Positions 36,785 to 44,209 of a stretch of DNA of 64,000 bases are shown one piece after another. The DNA lies in the NCBI RefSeq assembly GCF_030160395.1, contig NZ_BSOG01000002.1, forward strand, positions 759,280 to 823,279, in the 5' to 3' direction. The number at the start of each line of letters is the position of its first letter. The first letter of the stretch is position 1. Under the pieces are notes generated by a model. It saw only the letters and a program-made list of their open reading frames with translations, searched no databases and was not told the origin of the DNA. This DNA is from Chitinimonas prasina (GTDB taxonomy: Bacteria; Pseudomonadota; Gammaproteobacteria; Burkholderiales; Chitinimonadaceae). The translations under genes and the position numbers were made by a program.

Positions 36785-37583
36785 GCGCCGGCTCCAAGGC
36801 CTCACTGCCTGCCAACCGCACATAGATGGGCTGGTAGGGTTCGGCCTGGGTAACGGCAATCAGGCCTTCCTTGGTCAACTCCAGCAGGGCAATAAAACTC
36901 ACAACCAGCAGCGGAATACCCCGGCTGGTATCGAATAATTGGGAGAACTCCAGATAGCGGCCACCGGCCAGCAATTTCAGTATCTCGCCCATCTGTTCGC
37001 GCACACTCAATTCGTCCGGCTTTACCATGTGACTGCGAGTGTGTTTGGCACGCGCCAGCAGCGATAACCAGGCGGTCTTGAGGTCTACCGGGGTGACCTC
37101 GGGCAGGCGCACCACCATCTCGCGGTCAAACCATACGGCAGCCCAGCTGAAATCACGCCCCGCCTGGGGCAACTGGTCTATCTCGAAGGCCGCCAGCTTC
37201 ATCTGCTCATATTCCAGCAGGCGGCGGACCAATTCGGCGCGTGGGTCATGCTCCTCACCCTCCTGCGCAGCAGGCCGGGGTAGCAACATCCGCGATTTGA
37301 TCTCTATCAGCAGGGCCGCCATCAACAGGTACTCTGCAGCCAGCTCCAGTTGCTGCGCATGCATCACCTCGACATAGTCCATGTACTGGCGGGTCACCAC
37401 CGCCATGGGAATATCAAGTATGTCCAGATTCTGCTTGCGTATCAGGTAGAGCAATAGATCCAGTGGCCCCTCGAAACGCTCCAGCATTACCCGCAGGGCA
37501 TCCGGGGGGATATACAGATCCTGCGGCAGCTCGGTAACCGGCTGGCCGAACAGCAAGGCCAGCGGTTCGGCCATGCCATTCAT
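36777..37583 (-). CDS. scpA: Segregation and condensation protein A
   Basis: 268 residues. The kleisin N-terminus ([38 protein letters not shown]) and the conserved [20 protein letters not shown] are clear, with a C-terminal winged helix ([19 protein letters not shown]). It bridges the SMC heads. Its ATG overlaps the stop of the CBS-domain gene (TGATG) and its end overlaps scpB by 8 bp, so the three genes are coupled. Confidence 0.96.
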   Translation of the reverse strand: MNGMAEPLALLFGQPVTELPQDLYIPPDALRVMLERFEGPLDLLLYLIRKQNLDILDIPMAVVTRQYMDYVEVMHAQQLELAAEYLLMAALLIEIKSRMLLPRPAAQEGEEHDPRAELVRRLLEYEQMKLAAFEIDQLPQAGRDFSWAAVWFDREMVVRLPEVTPVDLKTAWLSLLARAKHTRSHMVKPDELSVREQMGEILKLLAGGRYLEFSQLFDTSRGIPLLVVSFIALLELTKEGLIAVTQAEPYQPIYVRLAGSEALEPAHG

Positions 37584-38902
37584 CAGTCTGTCCCAGGTTC
37601 CACTGGCGCAGAGTCATCGGCGCTGGGGTCGCGGGTGGCCAGCACTTTGTCGATGCGCTTGCCATCCATGTCCACTACTTCAAAAATCCAGCCACCCCAA
37701 TCGAGCTTGTCCGCCGTCTGCGGCAGGCGCCCCAGCAACAGCATCAACATGCCAGCCAGGGTGTGGTAGCGGCCCTTGTCCTCTTCCGGCACATCACGCA
37801 GGGAAAGTCGGTCCTTCAGCTCGGGCACCGGTATCAAGCCATCCAGCAGCCAGCTGCCATCCTCGCGCTGAACAGCCCAGGCATCTTCTATATCGTGCGG
37901 CTTGAACTCACCGGTAATGGCCTCCAGCAAGTCCTGCAAGGTCACCAGGCCCTGAATCTCGCCATATTCATCCACCACCAGTGCCATCTGCACCGAGGTA
38001 GTCCGGAAATTCTCCAGCAGTTCCATGCCGGTCAGCGTTTCCGGCACATAAGCCACTTGCTGCAGATGGGTAGCAAAGTCGGCCTGCTGGCCACGCAAAG
38101 TCTGCCCCAATATCTGCTTGGCAGTGGCGATGCCCAGCACCTCATCCAGGCCACCCTTGCAGACCGGGTAGCGCGAGTGGTCAGTCTCGGCAATCTTTTC
38201 CAGGTTGACGGCGCGCTCATCCTCCACGTCCAGGAACACGATTTCCGAGCGTGGCGTCATCAGCGAGCCAATCTGCCGATCATCGAGTCGGAACACATTG
38301 CGCACCATCTCGTGCTCATGCTGCTCGATGGCACCGGATTCCGAACCTTCGGCCAGCAGCGCGTGAATTTCTTCCTGGGTCACGGTATTGGTCTGATCGG
38401 TGCGCACACTCAAGGCGCGCAATACCACCTCGGTCGAGACCGTCAGCAAACGTACAAAGGGTTTGGTCAGGGCCGCCAGCCAGTTCATGGGGCGGGCAAC
38501 CAGGCGAGCAATCGGCTCAGGGTTCAACTGGCCTATGCGCTTGGGCACCAACTCGCCCAGCACGATGGACACATAGGTGATGCTGACCACCACCAGGATC
38601 AGCGCCAGCAAGTCGGCGGCTTCCGCCCCCAGCCCAAAACCTTCCAGCCAGGTAGAGAACGGGCCGGCCAGAGCGCTTTCGCCAACGATACCGTTCAGCA
38701 CACCGATGGAGGTGATGCCGATCTGCACGGTAGACAGGAAGCGGGTGGGATTTTCGCCCAGCTTGATGGCTGCAATCGCCCCGGTATCACCGGTTTCCGC
38801 CAGTACCTGCAAACGGGCACGGCGAGCTGCGACAAGGGCGATCTCGGACATGGCGAATAGGCCATTGAGTATGATCAGTCCGAGTAAAAGGGCTATCTCC
38901 AT
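37583..38902 (-). CDS. HlyC/CorC-family (CNNM) transporter-associated protein
   Basis: 439 residues: DUF21 membrane domain (residues 1-190, GLIILNGLFAMSEIALVAAR, IVLGELVPKRIGQLNPE), paired CBS domains (about 205-330, IGSLMTPRSEIVFLDVED, ALVVDEYGEIQGLVTLQDLL) and a CorC/HlyC C-terminal domain (340-425). Family members affect Mg2+/Co2+ handling. It is directly upstream of scpA with a 1-base overlap, an arrangement probably reflecting only co-transcription. Confidence 0.92.
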   Translation of the reverse strand: MEIALLLGLIILNGLFAMSEIALVAARRARLQVLAETGDTGAIAAIKLGENPTRFLSTVQIGITSIGVLNGIVGESALAGPFSTWLEGFGLGAEAADLLALILVVVSITYVSIVLGELVPKRIGQLNPEPIARLVARPMNWLAALTKPFVRLLTVSTEVVLRALSVRTDQTNTVTQEEIHALLAEGSESGAIEQHEHEMVRNVFRLDDRQIGSLMTPRSEIVFLDVEDERAVNLEKIAETDHSRYPVCKGGLDEVLGIATAKQILGQTLRGQQADFATHLQQVAYVPETLTGMELLENFRTTSVQMALVVDEYGEIQGLVTLQDLLEAITGEFKPHDIEDAWAVQREDGSWLLDGLIPVPELKDRLSLRDVPEEDKGRYHTLAGMLMLLLGRLPQTADKLDWGGWIFEVVDMDGKRIDKVLATRDPSADDSAPVEPGTD

Positions 38903-38969
38903 TATGGAATAACTGGTTGTGGCGAAGCCGCTAGTTTACCTGCCAGCAGGCCATTCGGGCAGATTACGC

Positions 38970-39000
38970 AAAAATCCCCCAAAAAATCGGGGCTTTTCAG
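38970..39000 (-). terminator. Likely terminator of marC
   Basis: On the minus strand AAAAGCCCC, a T-rich loop, GGGG and ATTTTT: a stem interrupted by one mismatch with a T-run. It lies about 170 bp beyond the marC stop, after the 3' repeat copy 1. Confidence 0.6.
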
Positions 39001-39059
39001 CACCCACCCCAAGCTCATGACTTGCCGCCCCCCCAGCATTTGCGCCACTGCTGGCCAGG

Positions 39060-39165
39060 TTGCACAAATTAAAGGCAAGCCAGCACCAACCCTGCCCTTT
39101 CAAGCGCTTGATGCAATTATCCACAAGCCGCCCACAAGCTTTTCCAGTGCCGCTGTGGGTGATTC
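39060..39165 (-). repeat. 3' repeat family, copy 1 (downstream of marC)
   Basis: Starts 4 bp after the marC stop. On the minus strand: CCCACAGC hairpin arm, CTTGTGGGCGGC, then TTGTGGATAATTGCATCAAG, a TCAAGCGCTTGA palindrome and AAAGGGCA..TGCCTTTAATTTG, terminator-like. Positions 39098-39145 align without gaps to 39950-39997 (35 of 48 identical) and to 42391-42438 (35 of 48). Confidence 0.65.
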
Positions 39166-39168
39166 CGC

Positions 39169-39831
39169 TCAAACCAGCAAGCCACGCAGCAGCTCCGACG
39201 CGCCATTCCAGAAAATCTGCACGCCGATGCAAAGCAGGATGAACGCCGATAGGCGCAGGAACACGGTAATGCCGGTTTCACCCAGCCTTGCCAGCAAGCG
39301 GTTGGCGTAGCGATAGCTGAAATACACCACGGCCGTCAGCAACACGATGCCGATCACCCCGCCCGCCAGGTTCAACTCATCGATACCACTGCGCGTGCGC
39401 AGTGCCGCTCCCAAGGTAATCGCCACCGAAATCGAACCCGGCCCGATGGTGAACGGGAAAGTCAGGGGGAAAAACGCACGTCGTATGATGGCCGGCCCGG
39501 TAGGCTTGGTGGCAGCCGCCTCGCTACTATGGTCGTCTGCCTCCAGCAGTTTCCAGCCTGCCGCCGCCACCACTAGGCCGCCACCTATCTTGACTACCGC
39601 CAGTGAGATGCCGAAGAACTTGAGCACATAGTTGCCGACAAACATGGCCCCTAGCAGCAGGAAGAAGCCATTGATGGCGATGCGCTTGGCAATCAGCCGT
39701 CGCTCCTGGTCGCTGGCGCCATGGGTATAGGTCAAAAAGATGGGCGCCACACCCGGTGGGTTGATGATAGGCAGCAGGGCCGTCAACACCAGCAGGATGC
39801 TTTTGATGAATTCAATCAGATCGGTTGTCAT
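39169..39831 (-). CDS. marC: MarC-family membrane protein
   Basis: 220 residues, six predicted spans. The conserved LLPIINPPGVAPIFL near the N-terminus, RAFFPLTFPFTIGPGSISV and the C-terminal LRLSAFILLCIGVQIFWNG fit the MarC (UPF0056) family. Despite the name, a role in multiple antibiotic resistance has not held up; function is unknown. It stands between two copies of a 3' repeat family. Confidence 0.92.
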   Translation of the reverse strand: MTTDLIEFIKSILLVLTALLPIINPPGVAPIFLTYTHGASDQERRLIAKRIAINGFFLLLGAMFVGNYVLKFFGISLAVVKIGGGLVVAAAGWKLLEADDHSSEAAATKPTGPAIIRRAFFPLTFPFTIGPGSISVAITLGAALRTRSGIDELNLAGGVIGIVLLTAVVYFSYRYANRLLARLGETGITVFLRLSAFILLCIGVQIFWNGASELLRGLLV

Positions 39832-39916
39832 GGCAACTTGTTATATAGGTCAGATCGGCCAATGATGGCAGCATGACTTGCCGCTGTGAACTGGGGGTAT
39901 TCCGGCACCACCCTGC

Positions 39917-40003
39917 ACAAAAAACAGGCAGCCACCAAAAACCGGCTGCTTTCAGCAGCTTGCAGCAGCTGTCCACAGGGCACCCACAGGCTTGTCCCAC
40001 TCA
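39917..40003 (-). repeat. 3' repeat family, copy 2, with terminator of the sensor kinase gene
   Basis: It begins in the last codons of the kinase gene (CCACAGCCTGA, stop at 40001). On the minus strand follow CCTGTGGGTGCCCTGTGGAC and the hairpin GCAGCC..GGCTGC (39928-39949) then CTGTTTTTTG, a good terminator. The 39950-39997 part is 73% identical to copy 1. Confidence 0.7.
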
Positions 40004-41332
40004 GGCTGTGGATGCGATTACCGGAAACACCAAGCTGGCACAGAGACCGCCACGATTGCTGAAATCAAGTTCAGCCCCGTGCAAGGCCACTACCCGCCGG
40101 ACGATGGACAGACCCAGCCCACTCCCCGGCAATACGCTATCCAGCCTGTAGAAGCGCTCACCCAAGCGCGCCAAGGCGGCATCAGGTACACCAGGGCCAT
40201 TATCCTGCACCGACAGACTCAGCCGTCCCGCCATTGTCTCCAGCGACACAGCCACATGTCCGCCAGACGGCGCATGGTTGATGGCGTTGTCCAGCAGATT
40301 GCGCACTGCCAAGCGCAGCAGGCTGGCCGAGCCAAACAGCATTGAAGGCTCACCGTCCAGCGATAGCTCAATACCCCGACCCATGGCCTGGCAGGCGCAA
40401 TCAGCCAGTTCCTCCCGCGCCAGCAGCAGTAAATCGAACACACCGGCATCCGGCACAGCGGCAAGGTGATCCAACCGCGCCAGCAACAGCAACTGCTCGG
40501 TCAGCCGCGTTGCACGGCTCACGCCTGCCAGAGCCTGTGCCAGCGCATGCTGCCGCGCAGCAGCAACCGGTTCCGCCATTGCCACCTCCAACTGGGCGCT
40601 AATGGCCGCCAATGGGGTACGTAGCTCATGCGAAGCATCCGCCGTAAAGCGCCGCTCGTTTTCCAGCGCAGCTTCCAGTCGCGTCATCAACAGATTGATT
40701 TCCGCCATCAAGGGCTGCGCTTCATCCGGGATGGCGCTTGCCAACACCGGAGACAAGTCATCCGGTCGCCTGGCGGCAATCTGGCGCGACAGGTCTTCCA
40801 GCGGGGCCAGGCCACGGCCCACCGCCATCCAGATCAGCACCACCATCACCATCAGGGACAGCAACCACGGCGAACCCAGCCCGACAGCCAGCCCTGCAGC
40901 CAACTCATCCCGCTCATACCAGGGCCGGGCTACGGCCAGCCAGCGATCACGCAAGGGCTCTTTCACCCACAGCACGCGCCAACGCTGCCCGCCTATCTCC
41001 AATGTTTGCAGCCGCTCACCCGATTGCCGGAACGCCAGTTCCGGTGCAGCCTGGCTGCGAAACACCGGCCTGCCCTGCAGATCCCAGGCCCAGGCGGCAA
41101 AGGCATCATCATCATTGAAGGCATGCAAGCCAGGCGCATCGACCGCCGCCTGTATCTGCCCCATGTCCAGCGAAAACAAGGTAGCAGCCACCTGCTCCAG
41201 CTGGTGATCGAACAACTCGTCCACCTCTTGCAGCATATAGAGATAGGACGCCACGGCCAGCAGCAACCAGACGGGGGCCAACACCCCCAGCAACAGCCGT
41301 ATCAGGCGTCCACGTAACGATCTGCCCATCAT
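40001..41332 (-). CDS. QseC/PmrB-like sensor histidine kinase
   Basis: 443 residues: two membrane spans (about 10-32 and 150-175) flanking a short periplasmic sensor, HAMP-like linker, dimerisation box FTADASHELRTPLAAI (His235), and an ATPase domain with NLLDNAINHAP and DNGPGV, GSGLGLSIV. It overlaps the upstream response regulator gene by 4 bp (ATGA), so the pair is translated together. The sensor region resembles QseC in layout; the signal is unknown. Confidence 0.92.
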   Translation of the reverse strand: MMGRSLRGRLIRLLLGVLAPVWLLLAVASYLYMLQEVDELFDHQLEQVAATLFSLDMGQIQAAVDAPGLHAFNDDDAFAAWAWDLQGRPVFRSQAAPELAFRQSGERLQTLEIGGQRWRVLWVKEPLRDRWLAVARPWYERDELAAGLAVGLGSPWLLSLMVMVVLIWMAVGRGLAPLEDLSRQIAARRPDDLSPVLASAIPDEAQPLMAEINLLMTRLEAALENERRFTADASHELRTPLAAISAQLEVAMAEPVAAARQHALAQALAGVSRATRLTEQLLLLARLDHLAAVPDAGVFDLLLLAREELADCACQAMGRGIELSLDGEPSMLFGSASLLRLAVRNLLDNAINHAPSGGHVAVSLETMAGRLSLSVQDNGPGVPDAALARLGERFYRLDSVLPGSGLGLSIVRRVVALHGAELDFSNRGGLCASLVFPVIASTA

Positions 41333-42006
41333 GGGGCTGCCTCCGCTTTGGCAGGGTTCAGCATATAACCCACACCACGCAGGGTCTTGATCCAGTCGCT
41401 CCCCAGCTTCTTACGCAAATGATGGACATGGACTTCCACCGCATTGCTCTCCAGTTCCTCCCCCCAGCCATACAACGCAGCTTCAATCTGCTCGCGCGAC
41501 ATGGGCCTGCCCGGCTGGCTGATCAACAGCGCCAGCAGGTCAAACTCGCGCCCGGCACAGGCCAGCGGCTGGCCTGCCAGCGTCACCGTGTGGGTAGCCG
41601 GATTCAACACCAGCTCGCCATGCTGATAAAGCGGGTCACTGCGCCCGGCCGCACGGCGCAGCAAAGCCCGCAAACGGGCAGCCAACTCCCCCAGGGCGAT
41701 AGGCTTGACCAGATAGTCATCCGCGCCCGCATCCAGGCCTGTAATACGGTCCTCCAGCGCATCGCGGGCAGTCAGCATGAGTACTGGCGTAGACAGACGC
41801 CTTTCCCGCAAGCGCTTCAGCAGCGAAAGGCCATCACCACGTGGCAAATTCCAGTCCAGCACCACCGCCGCGAACGGTTCTGCAGCCAGCGCGGCATCCG
41901 CCGCCATCGCATCGCAAACCCAATCCACGGCAAAGCCTGCCTGGCTCAATCCCGCCTTCAGGCCATCGCCCAGCAGGGCATCATCTTCCACCAGCAATAT
42001 GCGCAT
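41329..42006 (-). CDS. QseB/PmrA-like response regulator
   Basis: 225 residues, OmpR family: receiver domain with phospho-acceptor Asp51 (VVLDWNLPRGDG) and YLVKPIALGELAA, and a winged-helix DNA-binding domain (SNAVEVHVHHLRKKLGSDWI, very close to QseB). A CTTAAA-N5-CTTAAG direct repeat 315 bp upstream is a plausible binding site. Overlaps the kinase gene by 4 bp. Confidence 0.93.
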   Translation of the reverse strand: MRILLVEDDALLGDGLKAGLSQAGFAVDWVCDAMAADAALAAEPFAAVVLDWNLPRGDGLSLLKRLRERRLSTPVLMLTARDALEDRITGLDAGADDYLVKPIALGELAARLRALLRRAAGRSDPLYQHGELVLNPATHTVTLAGQPLACAGREFDLLALLISQPGRPMSREQIEAALYGWGEELESNAVEVHVHHLRKKLGSDWIKTLRGVGYMLNPAKAEAAP

Positions 42007-42030
42007 CCAGCAAGCTACCTCGATAGTTAT

Positions 42031-42056
42031 GAGCGGCTAACAAAACCCAGCGTAGC
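42031..42056. repeat. Solo end of the AACAAAACCC repeat
   Basis: GAGCGGCTAACAAAACCCAG and the next 6 bases match the reverse complement of the right end of copy A (11188-11213) at 25 of 26 positions. The partner end is missing, apart from a nearby CTGGGTT at 42062 that forms a small hairpin. Confidence 0.65.
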
Positions 42057-42320
42057 CGGTGCTGGGTTGACCTGCTTGTCGCCATGAAGCATTGCTGCAT
42101 CCTGGGTATCTCGCTCCCAGCTGCATTCAAGCACGGCCACCATAGCATGCAAGGGCACCATGGCCGGCTGCCCGCAAGCGCCTTGTGCCTATCCCACCTT
42201 GAACTACTTGACCTGATAACCCTCAGCCTGCCGCTGTTCTTGCCCCTCAGAACAAACAGAGAGCCTCATGGCAAGTTCCCAGAAGTCATGATCCCGGAGC
42301 CCGCATTAGACACAGGCTTG

Positions 42321-42337
42321 CTTAAACCAAACTTAAG
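42321..42337. promoter_or_regulatory. QseB/PmrA-type direct-repeat box
   Basis: CTTAAACCAAACTTAAG gives CTTAA-N6-CTTAA, the spacing known for PmrA and QseB boxes. It lies upstream of the QseB-like regulator gene (315 bp) and of amaB (267 bp) and overlaps a hairpin CCAAAC..GTTTGG. Confidence 0.55.
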
Positions 42338-42359
42338 CGAAGGTTTGGCCCACTTGCCC

Positions 42360-42460
42360 GAAAAACAGGCAGCACTGAGAAAGCGCCATGCTTCAAGCAG
42401 TTGCCATACTTATCAACATGCCGCCCACAGGCTTACCCCAGGCTGACGTGGACAAACCAG
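42360..42460 (-). repeat. 3' repeat family, copy 3
   Basis: On the minus strand: CCTGGGGTAAGCCTGTGGG, GCGGCATGTTGATAAG and a terminator-like end TGCTGCCTGTTTTT. Positions 42391-42438 match copy 1 at 35 of 48 positions. No minus-strand gene precedes it, unlike copies 1 and 2. Confidence 0.6.
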
Positions 42461-42488
42461 CCATTGCAGATAAGCCTGCAAAACTTGC

Positions 42489-42518
42489 TTGCGCTCTATA
42501 AGCTACCTTTTGAATAAT
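42489..42518 (+). promoter_or_regulatory. Promoter candidate for amaB
   Basis: TTGCGC, an 18-bp spacer and AATAAT, about 85 bp before the amaB start. The -35 box is poor, so this is only a candidate. A 9-C tract follows at 42528-42536. Confidence 0.35.
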
Positions 42519-42603
42519 TGATACAAGCCCCCCCCCGCAGAGGGCATACCGCTCGGCCCAACCGCATCACCGACCCTGTGCGAACAGCACCCCAGGAACT
42601 GCC

Positions 42604-44160
42604 ATGCGCCTACCCCCAGACCTGATTGCCGACCTGCGTCTCTCAGACCTTGCGGCCGAGCCACTCTGGCCCTCTGCCCTGGTCGCCGGTGCAGCCCACT
42701 ATGCCGATAGTGCAGCACGTGACATGCGTTCCCCCATCGACCACGCCCTGCTCGGCAGCTATGCCCCCGCCTCGGCCGGGTTGGTCAACCACGCAGTGGA
42801 AGCAGCACATGGTGCCTTTCTCAAATGGCGTACCGTACCTGCACCCTTGCGCGGCGAGCTGGTACGGCGCATAGGCGAGCAGATACGCCAGCGCAAACAG
42901 GCCCTGGCCAGCCTAATTACTTTGGAGGCCGGAAAGATCAGCAGCGAGGCCGAAGGCGAGGTACAGGAATGCATTGATATCTGTGACTTTGCCGTAGGCC
43001 TGTCGCGGCAGTTGCATGGGCTTACCATCGCCAGCGAGCGCCCCAGCCACCGCATGATGGAGCAATGGCAGCCGCTGGGCGCGGTAGGCGTCATCACAGC
43101 CTTCAATTTTCCCATGGCAGTCTGGGCCTGGAATGCCATGCTGGCCCTGGTATGCGGCAATGCAGTTGTCTGGAAACCCTCGGAAAAGACGCCCCTGTGC
43201 GCCATCGCCTTGCAGCGGCTGGTCGAATCGACCATAGACGAGATGACCGAGAGCGTACCCGCCCACCTCTGCCAACTGGTATTGGGCGAGCGCGAGGCGG
43301 GTGAGCGGCTGGCAGCCCATCCTCTATTGCCCTTGCTGTCCGCCACCGGCTCCACCCGCATGGGCCGTACTGTCGCCCAAGCAGTAGCGGCACGCCTGGG
43401 GCGTTCCCTGCTTGAACTGGGCGGCAACAATGCGTTGATCGTCGCCCCGACCGCCGACCTGGAAATGGCCTTGCGCGCCATTGTCTTTTCGGCCGCCGGC
43501 ACCGCCGGCCAGCGCTGCACCAGCCTGCGTCGGCTAATCGTGCATGAGAGTTTGGTGGATACCCTGTGCCAACGCCTCACCCAGGCCTTCGAGAGCCTGC
43601 CCATAGGTCATCCCGGCGCAGAAGGCACGCTGGTAGGGCCGCTGGTGGATGCCGAGGCCTACTGGGCCATGCAGCAAGCCCTGCAGGCTGCCGAACAGCA
43701 AGGTGGTCAGCGTCTGGCTGGCGGCAATCGGCTGGAACAGGGTGTACCGGACCATGGCTACTATGTGCGGCCCGCACTTGTGAAGGTACCCGGCAACCTC
43801 CCCATCGTGATGGAGGAAACCTTTGCTCCCATCCTCTACCTGATGCCCTATAGCGAGCTGCAGGATGCCATCGACCTCAACAACGCGGTGTCCCAGGGAC
43901 TCAGTTCCGCCATCTTCACCGATAGCGTGCGCGAGGCCGAGACCTTTCTAGGGCCAGCTGGGTCAGACTGCGGTATCGCCAACGTCAATATCGGTACCAG
44001 TGGTGCCGAGATAGGCGGCGCCTTTGGCGGCGACAAGGATACAGGAGGCGGTCGAGAATCCGGTTCAGATGCCTGGCGCAACTATATGCGTCGCACGACC
44101 AACACCGTCAACTACGGCACAGCCTTGCCACTGGCCCAGGGTGTAAAATTCGAGGTCTAG
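42604..44160 (+). CDS. amaB: Aminoadipate-semialdehyde (piperideine-6-carboxylate) dehydrogenase, ALDH7 family
   Basis: 518 residues. ALDH active-site residues are present: Glu271 (LLELGGNNAL) and Cys305 (GTAGQRCTSLRR); NFPMAVWAWNAMLALVCGNA and WKPSEKTP form the NAD site, and the C-terminal GAEIGGAFGGDKDTGGGRES is typical of the ALDH7 (antiquitin) group. It oxidises 2-aminoadipate 6-semialdehyde in lysine or pipecolate breakdown. A CoA-transferase gene follows after 49 bp, fitting a route to glutarate. Confidence 0.93.
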   Translation: MRLPPDLIADLRLSDLAAEPLWPSALVAGAAHYADSAARDMRSPIDHALLGSYAPASAGLVNHAVEAAHGAFLKWRTVPAPLRGELVRRIGEQIRQRKQALASLITLEAGKISSEAEGEVQECIDICDFAVGLSRQLHGLTIASERPSHRMMEQWQPLGAVGVITAFNFPMAVWAWNAMLALVCGNAVVWKPSEKTPLCAIALQRLVESTIDEMTESVPAHLCQLVLGEREAGERLAAHPLLPLLSATGSTRMGRTVAQAVAARLGRSLLELGGNNALIVAPTADLEMALRAIVFSAAGTAGQRCTSLRRLIVHESLVDTLCQRLTQAFESLPIGHPGAEGTLVGPLVDAEAYWAMQQALQAAEQQGGQRLAGGNRLEQGVPDHGYYVRPALVKVPGNLPIVMEETFAPILYLMPYSELQDAIDLNNAVSQGLSSAIFTDSVREAETFLGPAGSDCGIANVNIGTSGAEIGGAFGGDKDTGGGRESGSDAWRNYMRRTTNTVNYGTALPLAQGVKFEV

Positions 44161-44209
44161 CCTCAGGCACAAGGTTGCTCAGGCCTTGTCGCGCCACACA
44201 AGGAATCCG

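Larger units (their letters stand above)
42007..42603. other. 597-bp divergent intergenic region
   Basis: From left to right: a partial copy of the AACAAAACCC repeat (42031-42056), an apparently featureless part, a QseB/PmrA-like direct repeat (42321-42337), copy 3 of the 3' repeat family (42360-42460), a promoter candidate (42489-42518) and a 9-C tract (42528-42536). A plus-strand open frame of 120 codons (42084-42446) crosses the repeats and has no ribosome-binding site. No gene is supported. Confidence 0.6.

Noticed and set aside
39117-39125. Replication origin suggested by TTATCCACA
   Set aside because: A single perfect box, no dnaA/dnaN genes and no A/T-rich unwinding region; it belongs to a repeated 3' element.
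42084-42446. 120-codon plus-strand open frame
   Set aside because: It crosses the direct-repeat box and the 3' repeat copy 3 and has no ribosome-binding site or recognisable sequence.
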